A stretch of 64,000 bases of DNA from Paragordius varius (GCA_964247055.1 OZ176057.1:6262001-6326000), one strand, 5' to 3'; shown: positions 49,101 to 60,430, counted from the stretch's first letter. Made by a program: numbers and translations. The notes: generated by a model not told the origin, from the sequence alone.

Positions 49101-51130
49101 TGCCTCTATATTTTTAAGTTTTTTCCGTAATTACAGTTTTTACTGTAAAATTATTTTAAAAATAATGGCGTTACTGAATTTTTGGTTAAATTTTTATAAA
49201 AATTTGAATTTTGTTAACAAAAATTTATATGGTATTTTTTTATTTTAGATCAAAATTCGAAAGACCCTACGAGCTATATTGGGTTTAATGGACGCCCTAA
49301 CAAAGATACTGATAGCTGTTATACTTTTTGGATTGGTGCCACTTTAAATGTAACTATTTCAATATATAGTAAAAATTGAACAAAAATAAAAATATAAAGA
49401 CAAATATTTTTCAAAAAGACAACCTCATACCTTTTAAATTTTGATTTTTTGAATTAAAACTCATTGTTTATCTCTTCAAGTATAAAATAGTGATATAAAT
49501 TACTAACGCCATCAATTATGTATTTTATGATTGTAATTAAATGATTTTTTAGGGTATGGATGTCTCTTGATAAAAAATATCCGTATTATTTCAATTTTTA
49601 CTTTGCTATATTTTGGTTATTTCAGTAAAAATTGAAATTAAAAAAATAAAAATAATTATTTTTTCCTATAAAATTTTATATACAAAATTAATATTATGCG
49701 GACAAAACCTAATAACTAGAGATAAATATTTTTTTAAAAACACTTTTTTGAACCGCAAAGTAGAATGGAGTTTTATATTGGTAACACAATTGAATATATT
49801 TTACAATAATTATTGATATAGTGTTATATTTTAAAATTAATATTTGTCTTTATGATTTTACGTTCCGTATAATTTCAATTTTCCCTGTAATTGTGATGAT
49901 ATATTTGCATCGATTTTACGAATATTGGTAAATTAAGATTTCATATGTCTTTTTATAATATAGCAGTTTTAAGCGTTTTGTTTTCACCTCATATTACAGT
50001 ATAAACGGAAATTATACTGACAACACGTAAAAATATAAAGACAAATATATTTTCTAAAAGATAACCCCATACTTTTTAAGTCTTGATTTATTTTTTAACT
50101 CATTGTTTTAAATGGCAAAGTGTGAAATAGAGATATATAATATCTACACAATCAATTTATATTATACAATAGTAACTAAGTAGCTTATAGGGAAGCATTT
50201 AGGTATTAGAAAGTATGGCTGTCTTTTGATAATAATATTTGTCTTTATTTTCACGTTTTGTCCGTATAATTTTAATTTTTACTCTAATTTTTGCTAATAT
50301 ATTTTATAGATACTGTCCAAAATGTCACCTAATACTGCTTTGTCTCCAATGTTAATTCAACACAAAAAATTGTTATTCGAAACTTTCATAGAAAATAAAG
50401 GGCCTTATATCACTCATTATTTATTGGATTTGATGCAAGATACAATACGGGGTGGTTTTAAAAAGGATATGGATATTGAGAATCCTGGTTTTATAATTTA
50501 TAAATATTTTTGCCTATTATATTGAAATTTGAAATTCTTTTTACTAATTTACATTTTAAAACCTTAAGTTTTCCTACACAAATTATAATTTTATAGATTT
50601 TGTTCCATATATATCTCTATTTTATACTTAAAAAAATCAAAAAATACTCATTTTTGAATAATTTTTTATGTCTTATCGTTTTGTCAGTTTGTTTCAATTT
50701 TTACTAAAAAGTTCGAAGTTAAAACGCAACGAAACTCAGTTTTTTAAGTTGATTATTTAAAATGAAACGGATGAAGCAATAAAATATGGTTATCTTTTTT
50801 ATGAGAGTTTTTTGTTTTGATTTTAAATAATTTAGAAGACTTAATTCCAAAATATGGTTTTTTACTGTTGATTGTCTTTATTTATCGCAGTAGTCCAATT
50901 AAAATTGTTGATTTTTTACTTTTTTTGAATGGTTTTGATATAATCGCACTCTAAGTATTGCATTTGATGTATTTTATATCAATTTTATTTGTATAGATCC
51001 TCTCCATACATACTTGAGTTTGTGTGCTTTATCTTTAATAAGTCAAACAACAAATGTTACTTCTGATGGCGATAAAAATTTTACCATATTGAAAAAACGG
51101 ATTGATTCAGCTTTAATCATGCCTTTGTGA
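46147..51130 (+). CDS. PGGT1B: Geranylgeranyltransferase type I beta subunit
   Basis: Eight exons: 46,147-46,262; 46,285-46,626; 47,394-47,526; 47,854-47,899; 48,484-48,639; 49,249-49,349; 50,310-50,487; 50,997-51,130. They total 402 codons with the stop (401 residues; human 377). The enzyme adds geranylgeranyl to CaaL proteins such as Rho GTPases, together with the FNTA alpha subunit. Landmarks: LTILFFCLGSLAIVDKLN (first alpha-alpha barrel helix), LYNYTHLTMTLSAILSLKIL, SERDVRFIYCASAICAIYDD, EAHGGSTFCAIASLYLLL, GFNGRPNKDTDSCYTFW and DPLHTYLSLCALSL. The zinc ligands Asp and Cys (DSC) and His (PLH) are present, so an active enzyme is expected. Exon 5 could also end at 48,645, adding two residues. 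The first intron is only 22 nt in this model. Large introns contain MITEs. Confidence 0.93.
46263..46284 (+). other. Apparent 22-nt intron in PGGT1B
   Basis: GT at 46,263 and AG at 46,283-46,284, with a pyrimidine-rich interior. Removing it joins ...VESSK to LTILFFCLGSLA in frame and restores the family helix. Reading through meets a stop. An alternative 64-nt intron (46,256-46,319, GTAGCA...TTTAG) also keeps frame but deletes 14 residues of that helix. Confidence 0.5.
48200..48470. repeat. Second small intronic repeat family, copy 3
   Basis: The longest copy, in PGGT1B intron 4. It starts with CACCCTAAAATAATTTTTGT and GGGCAGC, and ends with TTTATTTTAGGGTATAATTA and AAGGTTGAATTTAAATTG. The outer parts look inverted relative to each other. 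Confidence 0.5.
48872..49147. mobile_element. MITE, best-preserved copy, PGGT1B intron 5
   Basis: Left end AGTAAAAATTGAAATTATAC then GGACAAAACGTAAAAATATA, AAGACAAATATTTTTTTC and AAAAGACAACC. Right end is the inverse: GGTTGTCTTTGAAAAAAATA then TTTGCCTCTATATTTTTAAG and AATTACAGTTTTTACTGTA. The inverted ends are about 60 bp and the whole about 276 bp. A TA-flanked CAGT start suggests a Tc1/mariner-type origin (inference). Confidence 0.8.
49364..49602. mobile_element. MITE, PGGT1B intron 6, first copy
   Basis: Left end AGTAAAAATTGAACAAAAAT then AAAAATATAAAGACAAATAT. Right end TATGGATGTCTCTTGATAAA then TATTTCAATTTTTACT. The ACGGACAAAACG core of the left end is partly lost. Confidence 0.65.
49624..49890. 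mobile_element. MITE, PGGT1B intron 6, second copy
   Basis: Follows the previous copy after about 20 bp. CAGTAAAAATTGAAATTAAA at the left, GCGGACAAAACCTAATAACT inside, and TATTTGTCTTTATGATTTTA then CCGTATAATTTCAATTTTCC at the right. The left end looks doubled or interrupted. Confidence 0.6.
49995..50285. mobile_element. MITE, PGGT1B intron 6, third copy
   Basis: Left end ACAGTATAAACGGAAATTAT then ACTGACAACACGTAAAAATA. Right end GGCTGTCTTTTGATAATAAT then TTTTGTCCGTATAATTTTAA. Ends some 25 bp before the exon at 50,310. Three copies in one 960-bp intron. Confidence 0.75.
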
Positions 51131-51164
51131 TATTATTAATTAATGCAGCATTTTGTATTCTCTA

Positions 51165-51170
51165 AATAAA
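51165..51170 (+). terminator. Likely PGGT1B poly(A) signal
   Basis: AATAAA 35 bp after the TGA stop at 51,128-51,130. Confidence 0.5.
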
Positions 51171-51485
51171 TTATTTCATAATTTTTTATTATACATACAG
51201 GTAATATTGAAATTATAAAAACATTTTATAACAGTTAAAAGACTACGATTGTCTTTTAAATGAAAACCATATTAGTCTTTTGAATTGAGAGATGTTTTAT
51301 GCTATGATTGCAGGATCACTATATTTCGCTCTACAACCTTAAAAAATAAAATATATTTTTGGACGGTAAAAATTCTTCGCTATAATTATGCCAAACATAT
51401 CTTGCTTGATTACTAATTAATTTAATTGCGATTTCACTCAAACTTCAGCGTATTTGGCAAAAATATAAGAAAAAAGTGTTTATTT

Positions 51486-51872
51486 AATCTAATATGGATA
51501 TGGTCGACTTTGGTATTTCCTGCTTCCGTTCAATCAATTTTACTTCAGACATCGTCGGAACGCCATTTTACATGGCCTACGACATGCTCTGTCGAGACAC
51601 CTATGATTAAAAAGTGGACATTTTGTCCTTTCGGATAATAATAATCAAATTAGTTGTAGGAAACCCTCCATACGGCATAAATTGGAGTTTAGAAATTAGA
51701 TTTATCTTTAAATACCACCTTCATTTTCAGTTAGATTTCACATAAAATTATCAAAACAGAGATCCCCACCCTGTCGAAATCTATTTCGAGAGCTTTCACC
51801 GATTTTATACAAAAGTGTTTGCGCAAAGAGGCCACCGATCGATGGTCGGCCAATGACTTGCTGCAGGTATAC
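51486..51872 (+). pseudogene. Kinase fragment, solo copy, right-arm type
   Basis: Reads MDMVDFGISCFRSINFTSD, IVGTPFYMAYDMLCRDTYD, then a stop. In frame beyond it are KVD and IIIIKLVVGNPPYGINW. The second block, IIKTEIPTLSKSISRAFTDF then IQKCLRKEATDRWSAND and LLQ, is unbroken and ends at a GTATAC donor-like site near 51,865. This is the clearest view of subdomains X-XI, with the conserved Arg of D-R-W. Confidence 0.75.
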
Positions 51873-52239
51873 ACATTAATATTTTCATTGAATTGCCTAT
51901 AACTTTTACGGTAAAATATATAACCAAATAATGTTTTTGGTGGCCTTTTTGGAAAACATTTAATAGATCTAGATGTATGTTTTTTGTAGAAAGATCTCCC
52001 GCGAATCCTTGAAAAACACGAATTTTGTAACTTAAACTATACACTTCCGTTGGTAGAAAAATTTAAAACATCATATGGGTATTGATTTTTGTGATCTGAA
52101 ATCGATTTGATCTGTGACGGAGTTCACTATACGCTCTCAATGAGATTGGCTCCAAAAAAGGTGCAAATAAATTATTTCTTTATAAAGTTTACCGTAAAAA
52201 TTATATAATAGGTAACCCAGTGAAAAAGAAATCAATTAA

Positions 52240-52632
52240 TTATGTATATATGCATGAATTCATAGGCTGACCATCTATCGGTGGCTTCTTTGCGCAAAGA
52301 GTTTTGTAGAAAAAAGGAAAGTGATGGAAAATGGTTCCGGCAGGGTTGGTGTCCTTGTTTAGATGATTTTATGCAGTATCTAACAAAAATTAAAGGTCGA
52401 ATTTAAAATGATAAATAGTATAGTTACGTGATTCCACTAAATATCAACTTATGGAGGGTTGTTGCCTCCAACTAATTTGATTATTACAAACAAGAACCTA
52501 AGGTCCACTTTGTGATCATAGGTATCTTGACTAAGCATGTCGTAGGCCATATAAAGGGGTGTTCCAACAATGTCTGGAGTAAAGTTGCTTGAACGAAGGA
52601 CGGAAAGGCCAAAGTCAACCATATAATACATT
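52240..52632 (-). pseudogene. Kinase fragment, solo copy, left-arm type
   Basis: An open frame (52,631-52,449): MYYMVDFGLSVLRSSNFTPD, IVGTPLYMAYDMLSQDTYDH, KVDLRFLFVIIKLVGGNNPP. The following X-XI block is at about 52,250-52,390. MAYD again replaces the APE motif. Confidence 0.7.
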
Positions 52633-53899
52633 ATTTAATAATGTGTGGTTTAATGTTATTAATTCATTGATAAAACGACTGACAAGTTTATTTTTTTGAT
52701 TTTTAGTCAAAAAAATTTGCATATGAAATATTTTGACAGCACGCTACATAATTCCATTAATCAGTTCAATTTTATATATGATACTAATCTAATTAAAATT
52801 AAGTGAGTAATTCTAAAACCAGTATTTACGAACTGTTATAGACGATTGTTGGATAATGTTTTACATTTTGCAAATAATGTTTTAATTATTTTAAAATGAT
52901 TGATGTGTTGTAATTGTTTTGTAGTTCAAACGTCATTATTTTTGCATTGTACTTGTCTGGTTTTATTTTGCTTTATCTGTGATAGCTAATTGATATAGCT
53001 AATTTTATTGCAAAATGCAAAAATTTATATCGCATTGGCTAATGAATTTTAAGTAAACAAAAATTTTTAAGCCCATAAATTATTCAAATTTTAATATTTT
53101 CAGGGGTTACTTGACTTTGTTTTGGTTTATTGCTTGAATGCAAATAACTTTGGCGTTATAAATACTGTTTTTAGCTCTCAGTTAATTCGATTAGGGGTAA
53201 TTATTTAAAAAATATCTCTATAGAATCCAAAAATACCCCTTTGGATAATTCCTTGTGAATATATTTTTGTCCGTTAACTCCTGTCCAATTTTTCACTCAT
53301 GTATTTTGTACAATTTAGCATAGGCTCGTGATTTTCTCCCAAAAATCGCATAAGGTTATCATACAGCAAATATAACATTTCAATATATTTAAACGATGTA
53401 ACTCTTGTGTGAATATAAAAATGCAACAATCGAACAAATTATTTAGAACGCTATACCTATTAATATATTTATATGTGTTGCCTTTATTTTACTTTATAAA
53501 AATATGAAAATCGAACAAAGTTATTTAAAACGCTAAATGTACATACCAATCTATTGACATGCATTTTTTGAGTTATATTTTTAGATTTATATAAACGGGT
53601 GTTTGCCATAGACATCATTTTATTAAACCAAAGTTGAGATAAATAAAATTCGATTTTATCCGATTATTTTTAAAGTAATTTTTATGTAATCCGCACAAAA
53701 ATGTTAAACCAATTTTTTATACTTATGGCCAGGAAGTTGTGGCTTTCTTTTTCAATATATTTGCAAAGTAAATAGCTATATAATTAGTATTTAGGTGATT
53801 TAATTAGATAGTAGGATAAATATTTCTTGACATCATTTCCTTTGATGATATTTGCATATTCTGAAAGGAAATGTATCAGGATAATCACAGTTTAATCCT

Positions 53900-54800
53900 T
53901 TACTAGTATAAAAAAGTTGTACACACATTTGTCGTAATCCATAGAAAATTTTCGCACATTTTGTTAAATAAATTTTTTTGCTTAAAGTTAAATCTATTTT
54001 AAAAAAGAGTCTTAGACCAAGGTTTTGTCGTGTGTTTAAAAAAAGATTTCTCTTTTTTTTAAATTTTTGCCGAAATTAAAAATTTTTACTAACATTTTGT
54101 AATTATATAAGATTTACAATAAATTTACAGTAAATTTAAATTCTATCGAAAACTTAAAAGTATAAAGACGAAATTTTTCCAAAACACAACCATACTTTTC
54201 AAACCTTAATTTATTCTAACATTATACAATCAATCGTAAAATATATAATTGATTATTTTACCAATTCATTTATCTATTTCATATTTTGCAAACAAACAAT
54301 CAGATATAAAGATAAAAATTTATAAAGTATGGTATATTTAAAAAAAATATTATCTTTATATTTTTTCGTTTTGTCCATGTAATTTCAATTCTGTATCTAT
54401 AAGTTTGATTGAAAAACATTTGTGGATATGATGATTTGTTACATAAAATGTTGGTATTTATCAACGGTTATATCGCTTACGGGTCATAAAAGAATTTAAA
54501 TTCGTAAATGCGCATTTTACATTTAATAACCTTAACTTGATTTAGTATAAAATATAAAGACATGTTTGTAATTATTTTTTTGCATATATATATCGTACAT
54601 TATTGGCTGGGGAGATAAAAATGTTTAGGCTATTTAGGGATTGGCATTTAATAATGCCGTATAAATTTTTAGGATCGAGAGCTTATAATGAAAAATAATA
54701 AAGTTAACTAATTAACCCCATAATCATAACCTTATTCCGTTTCTAGAAATATTAAATTATAATTAACATGTCTTTATCAAAAGCTTTTGGCACAAAAGTT
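53900..54800. other. Intergenic with one MITE
   Basis: A MITE at 54,131-54,395. The rest shows no gene or repeat I recognise. Further exons of the LRR gene could lie here, but none is supported. Confidence 0.4.
54131..54395. mobile_element. MITE, diverged copy
   Basis: Left end ACAGTAAATTTAAATTCTAT then AAAGTATAAAGACGAAATTT and ACAACCATACTTTT. Right end AAGTATGGTATATTTAAAAA then TTCGTTTTGTCCATGTAATT. About 265 bp. Confidence 0.6.
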
Positions 54801-54803
54801 TAC

Positions 54804-55994
54804 TGTAATAATAAGGGCCCATTATGTATGATGACAAGTTTGTTGTTATTAAGATTCAATATATGAAATTGACACGTGGCAAAAACTTCAACATTCAAAT
54901 AGGTTAAAGCATAGAAACTCAAATCCAACATTGTTATGTGGCGGCAAGGTGTAAAAGCAAATCGTTGAATTGAACTCACATTAGAGGCAGTAGAGTTTAT
55001 AGGAAATATTCCGGAACTAATTTTACCTAAAAACAATAAATTAATTTAAATTTAGATTAGTTTATTTTTTTAGTATATTACAACACAGTTTGGAAGATTA
55101 ATGCCCTACATACGCTTGCGAAGAAAGACACTAATATGCAATATGCTCACAAGATTTTAATTTGACATAATTAATTCTGAATAAGTCGCGTAATTGGCTA
55201 CTAACAAGATAAAATTGTTATGTGTTTGCACTTAAAAATGTAAAAAATGCGCGGTATTTGAATGCGGCCAGTTTTGATTCGGCCCGTGAAGCCATTGTTT
55301 GACACCCCTGGTTTAGAGTCCATTTTTTCTATTTTCAAAGGATATGGATTTGTCTTAAAAAACACTCGCTTACTCAGGATTGACCACGATAAAATGCTGA
55401 TGACGGACATCCTTTATTGTGTCTGAAACCGTTTTCGACTTTTTATTTATTATTATTTTTGACACGGTTTTAAATAAATTGTCATATATTAAAAATTCTA
55501 AATGGATCATCTTGAATGCTCGTAATGTGACATATCATTGAGAATACTAATATATTCTATTTAAAACCGTATAGTTTGTTCCGATCTCATATCTATATGA
55601 TGACAATTATCAAATTTAACTTTTGTTAACAATTTACGTTTCTACTCCCCTATTCCGTAACTAAAAACGATTTTTGTTTAAAATTGAAGTTAAACAGTTT
55701 TTTTTCAAAAAAGTAACAGCCTTTTACATCTTTTTATGTTTTCTCTTAATAAGACTAAATTAATACCAATATCACTGTTTCCAGTATACAGTGTATCTAT
55801 CACGGCGTAACTGTTTAGCACTTTAGTAAATCGAAATAAGTTGAGGAGCGTAGTTGGAAAATCAAAAGCACCCAAAAAGCCCTTTACAATTTTACAACGC
55901 ACCATTTTCTTAATGACATATGATTCGTAATGTTGCAAACAAACGCAATTAGGGACTCCAAAAATGGGTACAGTTTGATTACTATCTCCATATT
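54804..55994 (-). CDS. Leucine-rich-repeat protein, two exons (partial)
   Basis: Exon A (about 55,994-55,767) and exon B (55,026-54,804) join in phase 1 (GG|GT). Exon A reads GVPNCVCLQHYESYVIKKMV then RCKIVKGFLGAFDFPTTLLN. The C-x-C-x(n)-V-x-C spacing and a following P-TTLLNL resemble an LRR N-terminal cap. Exon B reads SSIQRFAFTPCRHITMLDLS, FYALTYLNVEVFATCQ and FHILNLNNNKLVIIHNGPLL, about two to three leucine-rich repeats (LDLS, LNLNNNKL). The family is mostly extracellular or cell-surface. The signal-peptide exon and the downstream exons are not found. Exon B ends at a GTAAAC donor in phase 2. It may be a real gene with distant exons or a remnant. Confidence 0.55.
55205..55315 (-). mobile_element. 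hAT-type end fragment inside the LRR gene intron
   Basis: On the minus strand it starts CAGGGGTGTCAAACAATGGC and continues CTTCACGGGCCGAATCAAAA then TGGCCGCATTCAAATA. This is the typical terminus of short hAT elements. It lies between the two LRR exons. The other end was not located. Confidence 0.55.
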
Positions 55995-57118
55995 CTTAGT
56001 TCGTTTTGAGATTAAGCTACTGTAGACTTCCAATCCCACATTTGATGCATGAAAATAATGGTAAGGATTATCGATACAAATGTAAGTGGTAGGGAAAGCA
56101 TTGCAAATTTAAAAATGTTGATAAATTAAATTTTGTGAGGTTTTTGCATCTCTACACAACAATCATATTTTTTAGGTTATGATTGGAGACTGTAATTTAA
56201 AAAAAACTTAAACACAACTAAATTTACTTTGTCCATGTTACCCCAAAATATTTCCCAAACTTACAGTAAAAACTGAAATTATACGGACAAAATGTAAAAT
56301 TTTAAAGACAAATATTTTAAAAGACATGCCTATTTTTTAAATTTTGAATTTCGAAATAACTTATTGTTTTTAATTGCAAAATACGAAATAGATATATTAT
56401 TACTAACACAATCAATTTCATATTTTATAATTGTAACTAAGTAGCTGATATGAGATAAATAAAGGTTCTAGAAAGTATGGTTGACTTTTAGACAAAAATA
56501 TTTGTGTTTATATTTTACTTTTTGTCTGTATAATTTCATATTTTACTACCAGCTAAATTATATTATTATCTGGGTTTGGTATTGAACAAATCGTAAAAAT
56601 AGATAAACAACATTTAATTCCTTAATCAATATTTATATGTACAGTAAAAACTTTAAGCAAATACAACTTTATAAGTCAATCTTTTCGAAGTATGTGTGTG
56701 ACAGTTATTTGTAATAAATTTATTAGCAATATCATCTTTTAGAAGATTTTTTCATTATATTTGGCTTTTTAACATTTTTAAAAGAGTTAAGGAAACAGTG
56801 TTAGGTCAAAACCGTTAAATATCTACTTTGTTTATATATATTTCATATATTTAGTTACAGTTTAGATTTAGCCAAAGGCCTCAATTACTAGTAGCTGCTA
56901 CAAAAGTTTATTGCATTAATACCATTAACCAAAAAATTAACCATTTAGCTTATGTGAAAAAATTGTCTTAACTATATAATTAACTAAACCAATCTCTAAC
57001 TGATATTTATACAAAAAACCATCATTTCGATTCCATGCTTAGACCACAACATACATGTATCATCTTCCATCACATCAAGAAGTTGTTTTTGAAAACTGGC
57101 TTGGTTAAATTTCTAAAA
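55995..57118. other. Intergenic with one MITE
   Basis: A MITE at 56,263-56,545. No supported exon in the rest. The promoter of the Reeler gene should lie before 57,119. Confidence 0.4.
56263..56545. mobile_element. MITE, intergenic copy
   Basis: Left end ACAGTAAAAACTGAAATTAT then ACGGACAAAATGTAAAATTT. Right end GGTTGACTTTTAGACAAAAA then TTTTTGTCTGTATAATTTCA. About 283 bp. Confidence 0.75.
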
Positions 57119-58094
57119 ATGTGGATAATGTTAACCATAACGGCTAATTTAAACCATTTTTCAGTCAAGGCTTTTCCTGAGGGTGCGCCCACATCTGTTT
57201 GCGATTCGATGGAACCAAATCCAAGATTTCACGGACATTCTTTAGTCGAAGGTACTCGAAGGCAACCTTTTCGTATTCTCGTTTCGGCTCGACAAGTTAA
57301 AGCTGGGAAAGTCGTGGCTGGTAAGTCAATATTTATAATAAAGTTTGGTTATTTCCATGTATATTTTTGATTTTACAGTAAATGTTGAAATTACCTCTCG
57401 GACAAAACGTAAAAACAATAGACAAATATTGTTTTTCAAATGTCACTGCACTTTTAACTTATTTGATTTAAATAATACTCATTGTTTTGCGTTATGTAGG
57501 AGGGAAAAGAGGTGTAAATTGTTAACACAATCAATCATATATTTTATGGTTGTAAATTAATAATTTACATGGGATAGGTTTAAAAAAATATTTTATGTTT
57601 TTTCCCAAGTCTACAAACTTTCAATTTACTACAAATGTGTTCGTATACGATTTAACTGTTAAAAGTTATAATGTAGGAAGAAGTGTCTGAAATAATACGA
57701 TAGGATTATACCGACCATGAAGGAAATTATATGACAGTACTTTGAATTGTTTTTGTCAAATTTTCGAATGTTATTATTGTAATACACATTTCAAAACTTA
57801 TTATATTGCTTCAAGTTATAAAAACAATTTTGTTAAATGCATTTTTATCCTTTAGTAAAGATTGTTGGACCAGTAGGGTATAAAGGTATCCTCCTACAAG
57901 CCCGCAATAACCAAACTGGAAAAATTATGGGTCGTTTTATTAGGGCAAAACCTGGAATTCAAATTATCAGCTGTTTTCCAGGAACCGAAAATGCCGTAAC
58001 TCATGATGGATCCCGGTCAGATTTATCCAAAACTGTTTATTTTTGGCAAGCACCTCAAAGATTTATACGTAGTACCACAATCGCATTCGTGTAA
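57119..58094 (+). CDS. Reeler-domain secreted protein (defense-protein type)
   Basis: Exons 57,119-57,320 and 57,856-58,094, joined in phase 1 with a GTAAGT donor. About 146 residues, close to single-domain Reeler proteins of insects, which are induced by infection in several species. MWIMLTITANLNHFSVKA is a plausible though weak signal sequence before AFPEGAPTSVCDSMEP, the classical Reeler start. Then VKIVGPVGYKGILLQARNNQ (G-[YF]-K-G-x-L-L-Q-A-R), a Cys in ISCFPGTENAVTHDGS, and KTVYFWQAPQ (the x-F-x-W-x-A-P motif) complete the domain. Met codons upstream (from 57,035) would add a non-signal-like extension. The stop is GTG TAA. Alternatively the GT of GTGTAA or GTAACC is a donor to a short exon near 58,730, which would complete the last beta strand. 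The exact C-terminus is open. Confidence 0.8.
57376..57640. mobile_element. MITE in the Reeler gene intron
   Basis: Left end ACAGTAAATGTTGAAATTAC then CTCGGACAAAACGTAAAAAC and AATAGACAAATATTG. The right end is degraded (AAAATATTTTATGTTTTTTC). Lies between the two Reeler exons. Confidence 0.65.
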
Positions 58095-58224
58095 CCTTTT
58101 CTGTTTGCTATTTTTTTAGTTTAAAGTCCATATGAAGTGTTGTAATTATAGTAATAATTTGTGCATAGTAAGTGTAAAAGCAGAAAAACAATTTTATTTA
58201 AAAGACCGTTATTTCATTTAGAAT

Positions 58225-58485
58225 GTACTCTTTAGAATTTATAGGGACAAAGCGTAAAAACATAGACAAATATTTTTTCACATTTACAATCTAAATATAA
58301 CTTATGGTTTCTGATTGCGAATAACTGAAACGTGATTTGGCAAAATAATCAATTTATGTTTCCGAATTTTAATTATATAGCTTAAGTTTAAAAATATCAT
58401 GGATTAAAAAAAGTATGGTTGTATTGAAATTTTAGCCTGTATGTTTTTACAATACATGTATAATTTTAATTTTTACTGTATATTA
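58225..58485. mobile_element. MITE downstream of Reeler exon 2
   Basis: Left end TAGAATTTATAGGGACAAAG then CGTAAAAACATAGACAAATA. Right end GTATGGTTGTATTGAAATTT then AATTTTAATTTTTACTGTA. About 260 bp. Confidence 0.65.
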
Positions 58486-58504
58486 ACGTAGAATTATACC
58501 ATTT

Positions 58505-58690
58505 TTCATGCAAAAACATCATTTTTTTAACCTGCAACATTTTTTCAACCAAACGCAACATTTTTAAGCAAAGACAATATTTTTAAGCAAACATTTTTAA
58601 CAAACGCAACATTTTCAAGCAAACGCAACATTTTTCAACCAAAGACAACATTGTTTCAAGCAAAACGTCATTTTTTAGACAAATTAAATC
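58505..58690. repeat. Minisatellite, about 21-bp period
   Basis: Seven to nine drifting copies of AACATTTTTAAGCAAACGC and AACATTTTTCAACCAAACGC types. Not part of the MITE. Simple strand asymmetry (C on the plus strand, no G runs). Confidence 0.8.
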
Positions 58691-58739
58691 TCATTTTTTA
58701 CATTTTTTTAGAGGAAATTCGAAACAAACAATAGCTGCT

Positions 58740-60430
58740 TGAGAGGATAATATAAGGATGGCTCCAGAAATTAAAACTACTATTGGAGTTACTGGAGGTC
58801 CTACTTCTTTACAACCAAAACCGCCAGGCGGGTTAGGTCTACAGTCCCTAACTATAAATTTGGGAAAAATAAATTTATATTACCGAAAACAACTACGATA
58901 TTAAGTTGTTTTCAACTGTTAACTGATTGTACTTTAAAAATTTAAATTAAAGTTTAAATACTTATATGATTTATAAAAAATACCTTTTTTATATTGATAC
59001 AACAAGCAAAATCATAAATTTAAAGGCATTATCTTTATACACGGGTGATTGTCACTGCGTTTTTTAATCTTTTCCTATTATCTAATTAATATTATTTTTT
59101 TAAATTTATTTATTTAAATTAACAATTATATGACAAATTGTTTTTTTTTGCATAATAAGAGTCATGTTAGAATTGACAACTATATTTTATAATGAAAGAT
59201 CAAAAAATAAATTTTAAACAATGGGCACCCAAGATTTTTATACAATTTTTTTAGGCATTTTCCTATTTCATAATCTCCAAACATATCACCAAATAATTTG
59301 AATCTCATTTTTTATAATTCCTTCTTAATCTTTTCATTCCACTTTAAATTCATAAAAATGCTTAATTTTTATTTTTCAAATCACAATATGTGTCTGTAGA
59401 GCGAAAGTGTGGTAATTACTAAATTTTGTATATTCATTTATTATATTTATATTTGAAATCATATACGTATTCCTATAATATTCTTTGGGCGCAATAAATT
59501 TTTAAAGGAATATATTTTTATCTTCATATAATCTTTTGAAGTTTGAGTTTGTACTTGAAATTTATTTTTTGTTGATTTCTTTAAAGCAAATTTATTTTCA
59601 AGTTGTTATTTTATTCGAAATTAATAACATCATATTTTCCAACAACAGTCACAATATAAAAATTGGCAGCTAAAAAGTTTGATTCGAGGATTTTGTACAT
59701 TTTCATGTTTTTTAAGAAAAATTATCATGCGCCTAAAAGTCTAAATAAAGCATATTTTCAAATTTGACCCAATGCTAGAAATAATTTTTAAGATATTTAA
59801 ATATTAAATGGCCCTTGGGGAGGGGGATAAAACGCTACCCCAAAAAACGAAGTGTTTACTAAATATACTTTTAATTTATGTATTTGACTATTTATTAATT
59901 TTTCGTTTTTATTGATAAATTAAAATTTTACAAAATTTTTCAAAAACCATTGGCAACAATAAATTTTGTAGAAGTTAATTTTCCTCTATTCAAAATGATA
60001 CCATGTTTTATTCCAAAAGGTGGTAAAAAATTTTATTTGATAATATATTAAAACATTTTTGGAGTTATGATGTACATTAGATCAAGGGTTGTCTAAAACA
60101 TCATTCCAAAAATATATGGACATTAATAATAATTATATTTATAGATCTAATACAAGGCTGTTGTAAAATTGCAACGTAATATAAACGATTTAATTTTGGC
60201 AGTTAATGGTTACTAATTGGAAAGATTTAATTGAGATAATTGATCCGACAATTATGAATTTTTCTAATATTTCATCATTTTTTGGTTGGAATTTAATATT
60301 TATTGGGTAATTTTAACTTTTTCGGTAATTAACAATGCGACATATAGATTAATTTATTTGACAATGGATATTACTGCTATAAAATAATGAAAAATTAAAA
60401 AAAACTATACGATTAAATTTTGTTGATGTG
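58740..60430. other. Intergenic between Reeler and FN3-like genes, with a GC-richer islet
   Basis: A short islet at 58,755-58,865 is much less AT-rich than its surroundings and open on the plus strand (MAPEIKTTIGVTGGPTSLQP then KPPGGLGLQSL). It has no clear splice sites. The remainder to 60,430 shows no gene or known repeat. Confidence 0.4.

Larger units (their letters stand above)
51340..53900 (-). repeat. Solo inverted copy of the kinase repeat element
   Basis: About 2.56 kb that is the reverse complement of the array pattern: variant right flank (compare 14,550-14,700), right-arm kinase, loop, left-arm kinase, then the left-flank segment (compare 1,850-3,010 and 23,280-24,560). No LINE remnant or minisatellite is attached. 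It sits 210 bp after PGGT1B, about 18 kb from the last array unit and in opposite orientation, so the element exists outside the tandem array. Confidence 0.75.

Noticed and set aside
55201-55410. 69-codon minus-strand frame as an extra LRR exon
   Set aside because: It contains a hAT terminal sequence and lies in the intron between the two LRR exons.
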